64,000 nucleotides of DNA from CAYQJL01 sp964612295. Its GTDB lineage: Bacteria > Eisenbacteria > RBG-16-71-46 > CAIMUX01 > WJJG01. Position 1 is the first letter of the stretch. Each line of letters opens with the position of its first letter. Of the stretch, positions 51,801-60,100 are shown piece after piece. The translations under genes and the position numbers were made by a program. The DNA is taken from the NCBI GenBank assembly GCA_964612295.1, contig CAZTDY010000012.1:17859-81858 (forward strand), given 5' to 3'. The notes under the pieces are model-generated. The model saw only the letters and a program-made list of their open reading frames with translations, searched no databases and was not told the origin of the DNA.

Positions 51801-52438
51801 GCCAGCAGGGCGACGGGACGCCGGTCCAGACTGCCGGCATGCTGACCCGGGTGCGTTTCGGAACGACCAAACGCGGCAAGCCGATGGCCTCGTTCAGCCT
51901 CGAAGACCTGACCGGAACGCTGGATGCGCTCGTGTTCTCCGAGGGGCTCGAGCAGTGCCGTCCGCAGCTCGTCGTGGATGCGCCGGTGCTGGTAAAGGGC
52001 AAGGTGAGCGCCCGCGATGGCCGGACGCCGGTGCTCTTCGCCGATTGCGTTCTCCCGCTGGACTCGTTGCGGGAGGGATCCGATCTCAGTCTTCACCTCC
52101 TGGTGTCCGGTGAGATGGGAGATGAACAGCTGAAAGAACTGCATCAGATCGTGGCGTCGCAACCGCGGGGAGGAGCGAGCGTGTTTCTGCACGTCGATCC
52201 CGGTGCGCCCGGCGGCATGATTGTCGCCCTGCGCGAAGTGCGGGTCCGGGCCGAGGAAGAGCTGCTCAAAAGACTCGCGCAGTTCCTGGGAGCGGATGCC
52301 GTACGGCTGGCGATCGGCCGGGGGGACCAGGTCCGATCCGCCGACCTCTTCGGGCGGCCGGCTTGCCGAGAGCAGACGTCCGCGCCCCAGGCGGAGACAC
52401 GCCCCGAGCGAAAGATGGTTGCCAGTGGGCGGCGCTGA
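48896..52438 (+). CDS. dnaE: DNA polymerase III alpha subunit
   Basis: A 1180-residue replicative polymerase. I use the TTG at 48896, with GCAGGGGG just upstream, since SSPPFVHLHVHTQYSLLDG is the usual start; an in-frame GTG at 48803 would add 31 unlikely residues. The PHP domain (HLHVHTQYS, LTDHGNLFG) leads, then the polymerase core with GPGRGSAAGSLVSY and the catalytic PDIDVDFSDRGR, VFQFESSGM, and GFNRSHSAGYAVLAYQTAYL. The tandem HhH region and an OB fold (VQTAGMLTRVRFGTTKRGK) close the protein. It is the DnaE1 type, as it lacks the proofreading domain of PolC. Confidence 0.97.
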   Translation: MSSPPFVHLHVHTQYSLLDGACKVDELAKKAAACSMPSIALTDHGNLFGVVPFYRAMQKAGVKPILGMEAYVAPKSRHDRTRQNGQIAHHLVLLAKNLEGYENLIRLSSIGFLEGFYYKPRIDREALKQHAGGLIGLSACLKGEVNQLARSNRLDEAAEAGAFYSELFGGEFYLELQNHGIEDELRANEQLITLSRKTGLPLVATNDVHYLEASHAKAHDVLVCIQTNHLRDDPKRLRFETDQLYFRTPKEMYELFGHVPESLENTVRIAEQCDVELEFGKLKLPQFPLPDGFANPDDYLKHLSSEGVRGRYGEVTPEIQERLSYELGVIARMGYAGYFLITRDFIEFAKGRKIPVGPGRGSAAGSLVSYAVGITNIDPIKYNLLFERFLNPDRVSMPDIDVDFSDRGRGEVIRYVVDRYGAENVCQIITFGTMAARAVVRDVGRVLGMTYADVDRIAKMIPAELKMTLAKALKQVPELKQLSDADSQVAELLEIAQVLEGLTRHASTHAAGVVITPSPLTEHVPLYRAREGEVTTQFDMVACESIGLLKMDFLGLRTLTVVQDTLEHLSRRGIEIDIEEIPQDDPAVYDLMSKGETVGVFQFESSGMVEYLKKLRPSCLEDLVAMNALYRPGPLGSGMVDSFIARKHGEEDVVYEHDCLADILESTHGVMVYQEQVMQIASTMGGYSLGEADLLRRAMGKKKKEVMDEQQRVFLQRAIERSIPKQTAAQVFDQMAYFAGYGFNRSHSAGYAVLAYQTAYLKAHYPVEFMAASLSSELNDTDRLVILLGECRRMGLEVTPPDINESREAFSVEGEKIRFGLGAIKGLGHAAVESLVSARAEAGPFRNIYHLCESVEGQALNKKGLEGLVFAGALDRLGGMRAQYALAVPLALERAAAVRRDRLRGQSSLFGDDQTVVQEPTLPAVGEEDPSEILRREKEALGFYLGHHPLDAFRHLLGQLTTQPAPAVRQQGDGTPVQTAGMLTRVRFGTTKRGKPMASFSLEDLTGTLDALVFSEGLEQCRPQLVVDAPVLVKGKVSARDGRTPVLFADCVLPLDSLREGSDLSLHLLVSGEMGDEQLKELHQIVASQPRGGASVFLHVDPGAPGGMIVALREVRVRAEEELLKRLAQFLGADAVRLAIGRGDQVRSADLFGRPACREQTSAPQAETRPERKMVASGRR

Positions 52439-53252
52439 TCTTCACGTCCACTCCACCGCCTCCGACGGACGCTTCTCGCCGCGCGAGGTCGTTCGCCGTG
52501 CCCACGGCGCCGGCCTTGGGGCGCTGGCACTGACCGATCACGACACCCTGAGCGGCATCGGCAGCGCCCGTGCGGAGGCCGGACGCCTGGGTCTCGACTT
52601 CATTGCGGGCTGTGAGATCAGCATCCAGGATATCGCTCAGGAGGTTCATCTCCTGGCCTATTTCATCGATGACCCGGCGGACAATCTCGCGCAGATGTTG
52701 CTCCGCCAGCAGCAGGCCAGGCGGGATCGCATCGAAGAGATGATCGCAAAACTCCGAGCCTTAGGGGTCGGGATTACGCGGGGCGAGGTGGAAGCCGAGG
52801 CTGCGGGCGCGACGGCGATTGGCCGGATGCACGTGGCTCACGCCCTCCTCCGGCGCGGAGATGTGGGCAGTCTCCAGGCCGCGTTCGTCAGCTATCTGGG
52901 GGATGGCGCCCCGGCCTACGTTCCCAAAAAGACCGACTCGGCGGCCGACACGGTGACGGCGGTCTGGGACGTGGGTGCGGTTCCCGTGCTCGCGCATCCG
53001 GGCCTCATGCCGCTCGACAATCTGGAAACCCATTTCTCCGCCTGGGATCTGGGCGGTATCGAAGCCCACCATCCGTCCCACTCGGCCATGATGCGGGCCT
53101 ACCTGGTCGAATGGGCCGGCCGTCGGGGCATTCCCGCGACCGGGGGATCGGATTGGCATGGGGACGAGAACCCACGCGACTACATCGGGTGTATGCGGGT
53201 CGAGGAAAGCGTGGTCAGGGAGTTGCGCGCTCAGCGCCGCGCGCCACGCTAG
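52425..53252 (+). CDS. PHP-domain phosphoesterase (TrpH/RNase AM-like)
   Basis: About 275 residues starting at a GTG inside the end of dnaE (14-base overlap). It has the PHP metal motifs DLHVHSTASDGRFSP, ALTDHDTLSGI, the central GRMHVAHALL, VLAHPG and the late SDWHGDE. The TrpH group includes E. coli RNase AM/YciV, a 5'-3' exonuclease on short RNA, and 3',5'-nucleotide bisphosphate phosphatases. Coupling to dnaE suggests a nucleic acid role. Its stop interlocks with that of the convergent next gene in CTAG. Confidence 0.9.
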   Translation: MGGADLHVHSTASDGRFSPREVVRRAHGAGLGALALTDHDTLSGIGSARAEAGRLGLDFIAGCEISIQDIAQEVHLLAYFIDDPADNLAQMLLRQQQARRDRIEEMIAKLRALGVGITRGEVEAEAAGATAIGRMHVAHALLRRGDVGSLQAAFVSYLGDGAPAYVPKKTDSAADTVTAVWDVGAVPVLAHPGLMPLDNLETHFSAWDLGGIEAHHPSHSAMMRAYLVEWAGRRGIPATGGSDWHGDENPRDYIGCMRVEESVVRELRAQRRAPR

Positions 53253-53629
53253 CGGCGGGCGCGACTGAGCGGGCGAGCGAGCAACGAACAGAGCCTACGC
53301 CACCAGGAGGATTGTGCGCTAAGATCCAGGAGGGGGACGGCATCTTCCCCGGGAGCGGTCTCGGAGTCGATGTAGTCGTAGAGATGGCGCACCGTTTCGT
53401 GAAGCTCGCGGCGCTCTTCGCCCAGTTCTTCCATCGCGCGGCGCGGAATCAGGGTGAGCGGGTTTCCCCGATAGATCTGATTGTACATGGAGACCATCTG
53501 TTGCAGGGACGCTTTCGACAGCTCAATCCGCCTCGAATCACCGGCGGTCACGTACCAGCATTCCTCCCGCTCGTTGTAGAGCAGGCTGTACAGGGCTTCC
53601 GATTGATTCGGCTCCATGCACGGGTCCAT
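53249..53629 (-). CDS. Hypothetical small cytoplasmic protein
   Basis: A 126-residue protein I do not recognise. It has a plausible amino-acid mix: a first half with tyrosines and acidic residues (YSLLYNEREECWYVTAGDS), a helical middle (KASLQQMVSMYNQIYRG; then MEELGEERRELHETVRHLYD), and a basic C terminus. GGGAGAG lies shortly before its ATG. Its start overlaps the start of the divergent secreted gene by about 27 bases and its stop shares CTAG with the PHP gene, so it fills exactly the gap between them. Confidence 0.6.
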   Translation of the reverse strand: MDPCMEPNQSEALYSLLYNEREECWYVTAGDSRRIELSKASLQQMVSMYNQIYRGNPLTLIPRRAMEELGEERRELHETVRHLYDYIDSETAPGEDAVPLLDLSAQSSWWRRLCSLLARPLSRARR

Positions 53630-54340
53630 TGGCTCTCCCTCGGTCTCCTGATCGGGTTTGCACCCGCCGCCGCGTCATCCCCGTCCGACTGCCAACCGCC
53701 GGAACTCAAACCGTTGGAGGCGGCGGACGGTCATACGCTTCTCATCCATGAATATCGGCCGCCCGAAGATCCATCTGCAGCGATCCTCCTCCTTTCCAGG
53801 GGAGAAAGAGCCTCGGCCTGCTGGGGGACGCTGCCCGGCTTGCTCTGTGAGGCGGGCTTTCAGGTGCTGATTCCGGAGCCACGGGAGAACGAGGCGGAGG
53901 TGGCGCTCCCCGTGGGGGAGCTGCCCGATGCCGAGTCGGCCGCCCTGTTGCTTCAGGATGTTGTCCGTTCTCTGGAGCTGGTCGACGCCGGGGTGGGTCA
54001 GCTGGCCCTGGTCGCCATCGGCTGGACCGGATGGCTCGGCTTCGATCTGGCGGCGGCGGACGACCGGCTGTCGCGACTCATCTGGCTGTCGCCCCAGAAG
54101 CGGCCCCCCGGCGAAGGGGTGGCGGAAGGGTCAGCCGACCCGGCTCTGACCTTTCTTTTCGTCGCATCTCCATCGGAGGCGACAGCTTCCGCACTTGCGG
54201 GAGATCTCTTCTTGCGATTCAATGACCGAGCTGAATTGCGGTTTCTCAGTCGCAGCCCCGGGGGCTGTGGACTGCTTCACCATGCGGGCCTATGTGAAGG
54301 ATTGGCGGACTGGCTTGCCCAGCCCTGGTCCGCCCAATGA
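53603..54340 (+). CDS. Exported alpha/beta-hydrolase-like protein lacking the nucleophile serine
   Basis: About 245 residues from a TTG at 53603, chosen because it yields a signal peptide (RLHARVHWLSLGLLIGFAPA); the frame stays open upstream but there the opposite strand codes. The body follows an alpha/beta hydrolase: DGHTLLIHEYRPP, ILLLSRGERAS at the oxyanion site, GFQVLIPEPREN, then LALVAIGWTGWLGFDLA where GxSxG is expected, and RLIWLSP. The Ser is Thr and the second Gly is Trp. HHAG near the C terminus may keep the His. Probably a pseudoenzyme, or a different family with the same fold. Confidence 0.6.
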   Translation: MIRLHARVHWLSLGLLIGFAPAAASSPSDCQPPELKPLEAADGHTLLIHEYRPPEDPSAAILLLSRGERASACWGTLPGLLCEAGFQVLIPEPRENEAEVALPVGELPDAESAALLLQDVVRSLELVDAGVGQLALVAIGWTGWLGFDLAAADDRLSRLIWLSPQKRPPGEGVAEGSADPALTFLFVASPSEATASALAGDLFLRFNDRAELRFLSRSPGGCGLLHHAGLCEGLADWLAQPWSAQ

Positions 54341-54353
54341 TAGGCGGGAATTC

Positions 54354-55970
54354 ATGATGCCGTTGAAGCCCAAGAACCTCGGCCTTGCCAGGATCGGGTG
54401 CCTCGCTGCCTGGGCGCTGGTCTGGTGCGGGGCTTCGGCCGGTGCACAGACATTGGAGGAGACCCGCCGATCCTGCGCCCAGGCCGCCTTGGACGCGATC
54501 GAATTGCAGGATCGCACCCGGCTTGAGCCGGCCCTCGATCGTCTGGATCAGCTGTCGGGGCAAGATCCCATCGCGCAGTATCTCCATGGTCGCCTGGCCG
54601 AACAGGATGGCGCCTGGCAGCGGGCGATGCTGGCCTATCAGGCGGTGCTCACCGGCCCGGGACTGCTGGACGAGGACCAGTGGATCCAGCTGGCGGCCGG
54701 CCGCCTGGTCCGGGCCCGTCAGATCTTTCAGGAAACACAGGTGCATGAACTCCTGCGGGCCGAGAGCCCGCCGGAACCGGCCCGGGGCCGGCTGCTGGTC
54801 ATTCCGCCCGAGCCGATCATGATGGAAGAGGATCCCGCAGGCCGGGAGACCGAGCTCGAGGCGGTGGGAATCTCGATCGCCTCCTGGGTCGTCGGAAGCC
54901 TGGCGCAGGTGCCCGGTACGCGACCGGTCGATCTTCATGTGACGTTCCTGCTCAGCAGCTCTCTCGGACCCCAGGGCGAGGTGGGGTTCACCCCGACCGA
55001 GCGGCCTCAGGAGTCCCTTCCTCAGGCGCCTCCCATCAATACCATCCTGGGCGTGGCCCATCGACTCGCCAACCTGAGCCCGACCGGGCCGCCCCCCGGC
55101 GCCCCGGAGGCGCCCGTCCCGGCCCGGTATCTGAACCAGACGCCCGCGGGCAAGTGGTCCGATGCCCTGGCCCAAGCCCTCAGCCACTTCCAGTCCGAGT
55201 ACGATCTTCCTCCGAGCGGTATGCTTGATCCTGCCAGCCGGCAGGCGCTGCAGCAGGCTTTTCGGGAGGCCGCGCTTCGGCCCCAGCTCCCGACGCCGAC
55301 CCCCAGCCAACGGTCTCTGACCTATGTGGATCCGGGGCAGGGCCTCGGCACGCTCCTGGGGGCCGAGGCGGTCCTGAGCGGCACGCTCGAACCGCTCAGC
55401 GGGGGCCAGGTCCGCTGGAATCTCGCCTGGGTGTCTCCCGACGAGGGATCCCTGTTGTCCCCGCCCCTGGCCGGAGTCCTGACCCCGGGCCAGTTCCAGG
55501 CCTCATGGACGCAGATGATCCGCCAGATTCTGCTCTACTCGCCGGCCTGCGAGAATCGGGCCGCCTGCGAGGGAATCGAATTGCCGCCGCCGCCCACCTC
55601 CACCGGGGCCCGGGCCTACGGAGAGGCGATGCTGGCCATCGAGGCCGAAGCCTACGGCCCGGGCGCGAGCCTCTTCCAGCAGGCCGCCGGCGAGGGCGCC
55701 GGAGACCGGGCGGCTTGGTACGGCATGGCCTGGAAACTCAGCGTGGACGAGCTCTCGACCCTGGAACAACGACTTCTGAGCCGGATCGCGCACGGCGTGC
55801 CGCGCGTTCCGGCCGGTCAGCTCCTCAGGGTGAGCCGCAGCCTGGCCGGCGGCCTCATCCGGCCCGGGAGCGGGCAGCCTTCCCGGTCCGCCTGGACCGG
55901 CGGTGATGCGCTCTCCTATTTCCCGGAAGACAGTTGGATTCGAATCGCCGGCACGGTGGAGGGGCCATGA
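54354..55970 (+). CDS. Exported CsgG/FlgO-like protein with inserted peptidoglycan-binding domain
   Basis: A 538-residue protein beginning at MMPLKPK, where a signal peptide (LARIGCLAAWALVWCGASAGA) is clear. TPR-like helices to about 115; first half of a CsgG/FlgO/TolB-N-like fold (RGRLLVIPPEPIMMEEDPAG, SIASWVVGSLAQVPG); a PG_binding_1 motif (ALSHFQSEYDLPPSGMLDP, near 275-300); second half of the fold (GLGTLLGAEAVLSGTLEPLS, GQFQASWTQMIRQILL); then helical TPR-like sequence. It could sit at the outer membrane and touch the wall. Assignments are by pattern; the stop is coupled to the next gene. Confidence 0.6.
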   Translation: MMPLKPKNLGLARIGCLAAWALVWCGASAGAQTLEETRRSCAQAALDAIELQDRTRLEPALDRLDQLSGQDPIAQYLHGRLAEQDGAWQRAMLAYQAVLTGPGLLDEDQWIQLAAGRLVRARQIFQETQVHELLRAESPPEPARGRLLVIPPEPIMMEEDPAGRETELEAVGISIASWVVGSLAQVPGTRPVDLHVTFLLSSSLGPQGEVGFTPTERPQESLPQAPPINTILGVAHRLANLSPTGPPPGAPEAPVPARYLNQTPAGKWSDALAQALSHFQSEYDLPPSGMLDPASRQALQQAFREAALRPQLPTPTPSQRSLTYVDPGQGLGTLLGAEAVLSGTLEPLSGGQVRWNLAWVSPDEGSLLSPPLAGVLTPGQFQASWTQMIRQILLYSPACENRAACEGIELPPPPTSTGARAYGEAMLAIEAEAYGPGASLFQQAAGEGAGDRAAWYGMAWKLSVDELSTLEQRLLSRIAHGVPRVPAGQLLRVSRSLAGGLIRPGSGQPSRSAWTGGDALSYFPEDSWIRIAGTVEGP

Positions 55971-57151
55971 TGCAGCCGTTCACCCATCGAAGGTTGCTCG
56001 TCTGGGCCTGCTTGCTGTGGGGAAGTGCGGGATCGTTCTGCCAGGCCGCCGTGCTGTTCGAGGGCGCAGGGGCCTCCTATGTTCAGACCCAGTGGGATCT
56101 GAGCCAGATGAGTGCCGACTCTCTCGGCGAGGGCGGCAAACCGCAGCAGTGGGTGGCCGACCTGTGGGCGGAGTTCTCCCTCTCTCGCTCGCTCACCACC
56201 CACCTCCAATGGGTCGCCTGTGCGAGTGAGGAATCCTCCGGGCAGCTGAGCGCGGGCGACTGCTCCGCGCTCTCGTTTCTGGTGCGCTACCAGCGACCCG
56301 AGACGCCCTGGCTCCTGCAGATGGGGTATCGAACCGCGGCCAGCGCAGCGGCACTCACTCCGCAGCAGCAGGCGCTCACCCTGAGAATGGCCGAGCCCGT
56401 GCTGGGGGCGCCCCAGCCGGAACCGGTCCGTGGCGGGATGTTCCACCTGGGTGGGGTGTTTGGTCACGCGCTCTCGCATCGGTGGGACCTGTTTGCGGGA
56501 GCGTCCTACGAGCTTCGCGGGGACGTCGAGCCTTTGAGCGGCGTCAAGGTGTCGCCCGGAAATCACCTTTCATTCCTGGGAGGTCTCGAATACCGCGCCG
56601 CACTGAGTCGCCTGGGCGCGCAGTTGGGCGTGATTCGCGAACATGCCGCGGAGCTGGACGGCAACCTCGTTCGGGATGCGCACACCGCCACCGCATTTTC
56701 CGCGTGGTTCACACCGACGGTGGGCGCCCTCCGGATCCGCCTGGAAGGGCAGTGGCAGCGCAGCGGCCACCTGGAGTGGCCGTCCACAACGGAATACGAG
56801 CAGCTCGTGCAGGCGGCTCCCGCGACGCTGTGGTCGAGCCGGGTCACCCTGGGGCGCCATTCCGGCTGGCCGATCGGCTCCAACTGGACGATGACCCCGG
56901 ATATCGCCTACGAGCACCGCCGCGTCAATTCGCTGGATCTGCCCTACGGCGAGGGTTGGTCGTCGCGCTTCGGCCCCGGGCTCGGTTTCGCCGGAGGGGG
57001 GTCCCGGATTGACCTGTCGGTGGCGTGGTTGAGCGGTCGCTGGCGTCCCTATCCCCAGCTGGGGGAGGCCGCCTGGCGCGACGTTTCGGGTCTGGAGATC
57101 AAAGCCGCCTTTGCCTGGCGATTCGAACACCCGACGACGGAATCGGGTTAG
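55967..57151 (+). CDS. Outer-membrane beta-barrel protein, hypothetical
   Basis: A 394-residue protein starting at an ATG coupled to the previous TGA and preceded by GGTGGAGGGG. Signal peptide RRLLVWACLLWGSAGSFCQA ends in CQA. The rest alternates polar and hydrophobic residues with many aromatic ends (FHLGGVFGHALSHRWDLFAG, WDLFAGASYELRG, IDLSVAWLSGRW) and ends FAWRFEHPTTESG, consistent with 12-16 strands. I recognise no specific family. It lies between the CsgG/FlgO-like gene and the giant repeat protein, so may be their outer-membrane partner. Confidence 0.65.
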   Translation: MMQPFTHRRLLVWACLLWGSAGSFCQAAVLFEGAGASYVQTQWDLSQMSADSLGEGGKPQQWVADLWAEFSLSRSLTTHLQWVACASEESSGQLSAGDCSALSFLVRYQRPETPWLLQMGYRTAASAAALTPQQQALTLRMAEPVLGAPQPEPVRGGMFHLGGVFGHALSHRWDLFAGASYELRGDVEPLSGVKVSPGNHLSFLGGLEYRAALSRLGAQLGVIREHAAELDGNLVRDAHTATAFSAWFTPTVGALRIRLEGQWQRSGHLEWPSTTEYEQLVQAAPATLWSSRVTLGRHSGWPIGSNWTMTPDIAYEHRRVNSLDLPYGEGWSSRFGPGLGFAGGGSRIDLSVAWLSGRWRPYPQLGEAAWRDVSGLEIKAAFAWRFEHPTTESG

Positions 57152-57188
57152 GGCCCGCGCGCACGCGCGCGCGCCCTGGAGGAGAGAG

Positions 57189-60100
57189 ATGCGTTTGAGA
57201 GGCATCGTCCGGCTGCTGTTTGGGCTCTGTGCCCTGTCCCTGCTGGCCCTGGGCGTGTGGCAGTGTGCCCGCGATACGACCGCACCCGGCAGTGGCGCGC
57301 TGAGCCTGCGCCTTCAGACACTGAGCTTCGGCAGTGAGGAGATCGACTCGGTTGAGATCGAGGTGCAGCGCGGCGGCGCGGTAGCGGCGCTCGACACCGT
57401 GCCCGTTCTCGAGGACGGCAGCTTCGAGGCCACCTTCGCGGTTCCTTCGGGCGGTCCCTACCAGGTTGAGATCTTCGCGCGTGGATCCGGCTCCGCACTT
57501 CTGCCGGATTCGACGGTGCAAGGGGTTCTCGGATACGGCCGCGAGACGGACATCGAACTGCGGCCCGGCCAGCTGAACGAGGTCACGATCGCCGTCGGGG
57601 AGGGGCGCACCGCGATCGACACCCTGATCGGCCAGACCGGATCCCGGTCGCTGGAGATTCGCTGGCACCGGGTTGCCGGCGCCACCGCCTACAACCTGGG
57701 ATGGTTCGTCGGCCAGACGGTGGAGGCCGGCTACGAACTCGGAGTCACCGACACGCTCGTCGCGTTGGATTGGGACGGGCCCGTGGGTCTGGCGCTCCGG
57801 GCAGCGGGTGAGGACACGCTCCACTTTGCGGTGCAACCGCTCTTCGGTCCCCGCGAAGGAGTGTACGGCGAGACCTGGCCCGGATTCCTGGCGACCTGGA
57901 TGCGCCTGCCCGGGCTCCTCGCGCTCAGTCCCGCCCACGGAGAGGTGGTCGACCTGGGCGCGGCGCAGGTCGGGGTTCAATTCGATCGTCCGATGGATCG
58001 AGATTCAGTCTCGGTCGGCCTCATCTGGGAAGTGGCCGACACCGCCGTGCCCATCACCTACGAACTTTTGTCGGTCGGCCTGGGCGACGACAGCGAGTTC
58101 CTGCTGGTGCCGGAAGCGGGCGAGCTGCAAATGGGGCAGGACTACCGCGTCCGACTGACCCCCCGCATCGCGGACAAGGAGGGCCGGCCCTTCGACGCGA
58201 GCCCGGATCAGGAGGGCCTGCAGTCGGCGATGGTCGAGTGGTCGACCGAGCCCTACTCGCCGCTGAGAATGGTCGACATGGATCCTCAGCCCGACTCCGA
58301 CGATCTCGATCCGCAGCAGATGATCCGCGTCATCTTGAACCGCCGAATCGATTTCGCGAGCCTGTCCGACTCGGCGGTCTATGTGACCGCCCCGGGCGGC
58401 CAATGGATTCCCGGTACGCGCGACACGGCCGAGACGGCTCACATCGTGACCTGGCGGGCGATCGACCCGCTCTGGTTCGATACGACCTACCTGGTCAATG
58501 TGAACTCGCGGTTACTCGACGTGGACGGCGTGGCGTTCGACCAGGACGAGTTGACCTATCCTCCCGAGCTCGAACCGCTCGCGGCACCGCTGACCACGAT
58601 CAGCCAGCCCTTCGGTCCGCGCGTGAGCGTCGTATCCCCCGAGACCGGCTCGCAGGCGGTCTGGACCACCGAACTCATCAGCGTGACCTTTAGTTCGCCG
58701 GTCGATTCCTCGACCGTGGCGGCCAACCAGAGTTTCTGGCTCAAACGTAACGGGACCGTGGCGGTCTCCGGATCGGTGCACAACCTCAGCGGTGAGCAGA
58801 CCACCTACGTGTTCACGCCCGTCTCGGAGTTGCAGCGAGACACCGACTACGAGGTCGAGGTGACCCCGGAGGTCCTCAACCTGGACGGGATACCGTTGGA
58901 CCAGGATCGGGAGGAGGACGGGTACCAGTCCTTCGTCGCGACCTTCCACACCGAGAATCCGCCCTCGGTCACGGATTCGGATCCACCGAGCGGTGCGTCC
59001 GACGCGCCCGTCGATGAACCCGTGCGGCTGACCTTCTCGACGGACCTGGATCCCGCGAGCGTTACGCCCGAGACCGTGCGCCTGTTGGACGGCGGCCAAT
59101 CGGCCGTCGACTGCGCGCGCGATTTTCCGGCTCCCAACGAGGTGACCTTGACCCCGGCCGAGCCGCTGGCCTATCTGTCGGCCTACCGGGTGTTGGTCGA
59201 CACGCTGGTGACCGGCACGGACGGCAGCCTCTTCGACCAAGCGACCACCGCCGGCCGACAGACCTTCGATGCATTCTTCTATACCGAGCCGGAGAGCCTG
59301 CATCCCAAGGTGAGCGTGGTCTATCCCGCGCTGGGCGCGGCCGACATCGCCATCACCGACTCGGTCGTGGTCTGGTTCGATGTGCCGGTTCGCCCCAACA
59401 CCGTGGATGAGGCGAGCTACCTGCTCACCCGGACCTCCGGCAACGGCGCCCCCGAGATGGTGAGCGCCGATTCGATCCGCGTGACGTCCGACTCGCTGAA
59501 GGCGACCTTCTATCCCACGGGGACGTTGGATCACGGCAGCGACTATCAGATCGAGGTCACGACCGCCGTGCTGGAATTCGGCGGATACGGCCTGGATCAG
59601 GATCCAATCACCGACGGGCTGCAGTCGTTCGTCAGCAGTTTCACCACCGTGAACGAGTCGACTCCTCCCCGGGTGATCTACGTGGATCCGGAGAACCTGG
59701 AGACCGGAGTCGCCCTCGATGAGACGCTCGTTCTGCAATTCAGCGAGGCGATGGATTCGTCCAGCGTCGCGGAGGCCTTCTCTCTGCGCGCCGGTGAGAC
59801 GCCGATCGAGGGCCTGGGGGTTCTCGACGACGCCACCCGCCGGTTCTGGACCTTCGAGCCGGATCCCGCGCTCCTCTTCGGCACCCTCTACACGGTGATG
59901 GTCGATACCCTCTGTTTCGATCTGGCGGGCAACTTCTTCGACCAGGACGTGGTCACCTCCGGCCTGCAGCCGTTCGAGAGTGTCTTCACCACGGTGACCG
60001 ACGACACCCAGCCGTACGTGCTCGGGATGGAGCCGGAGGACGGCAGCGACAGCGTGGATGTGATGGTGACCCTTCGCGTGGAATTCAGCGAGCCCATCCT

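Noticed and set aside
50045..52192. A 715-codon minus-strand frame inside dnaE
   Set aside because: Antisense shadow of an intact dnaE; no domain signal.
57160..57175. The alternating CGCG run (GCGCGCACGCGCGCGCG) as a special element
   Set aside because: Short, lies in the 37-base gap before the giant gene, and is expected by chance in such G+C-rich DNA.
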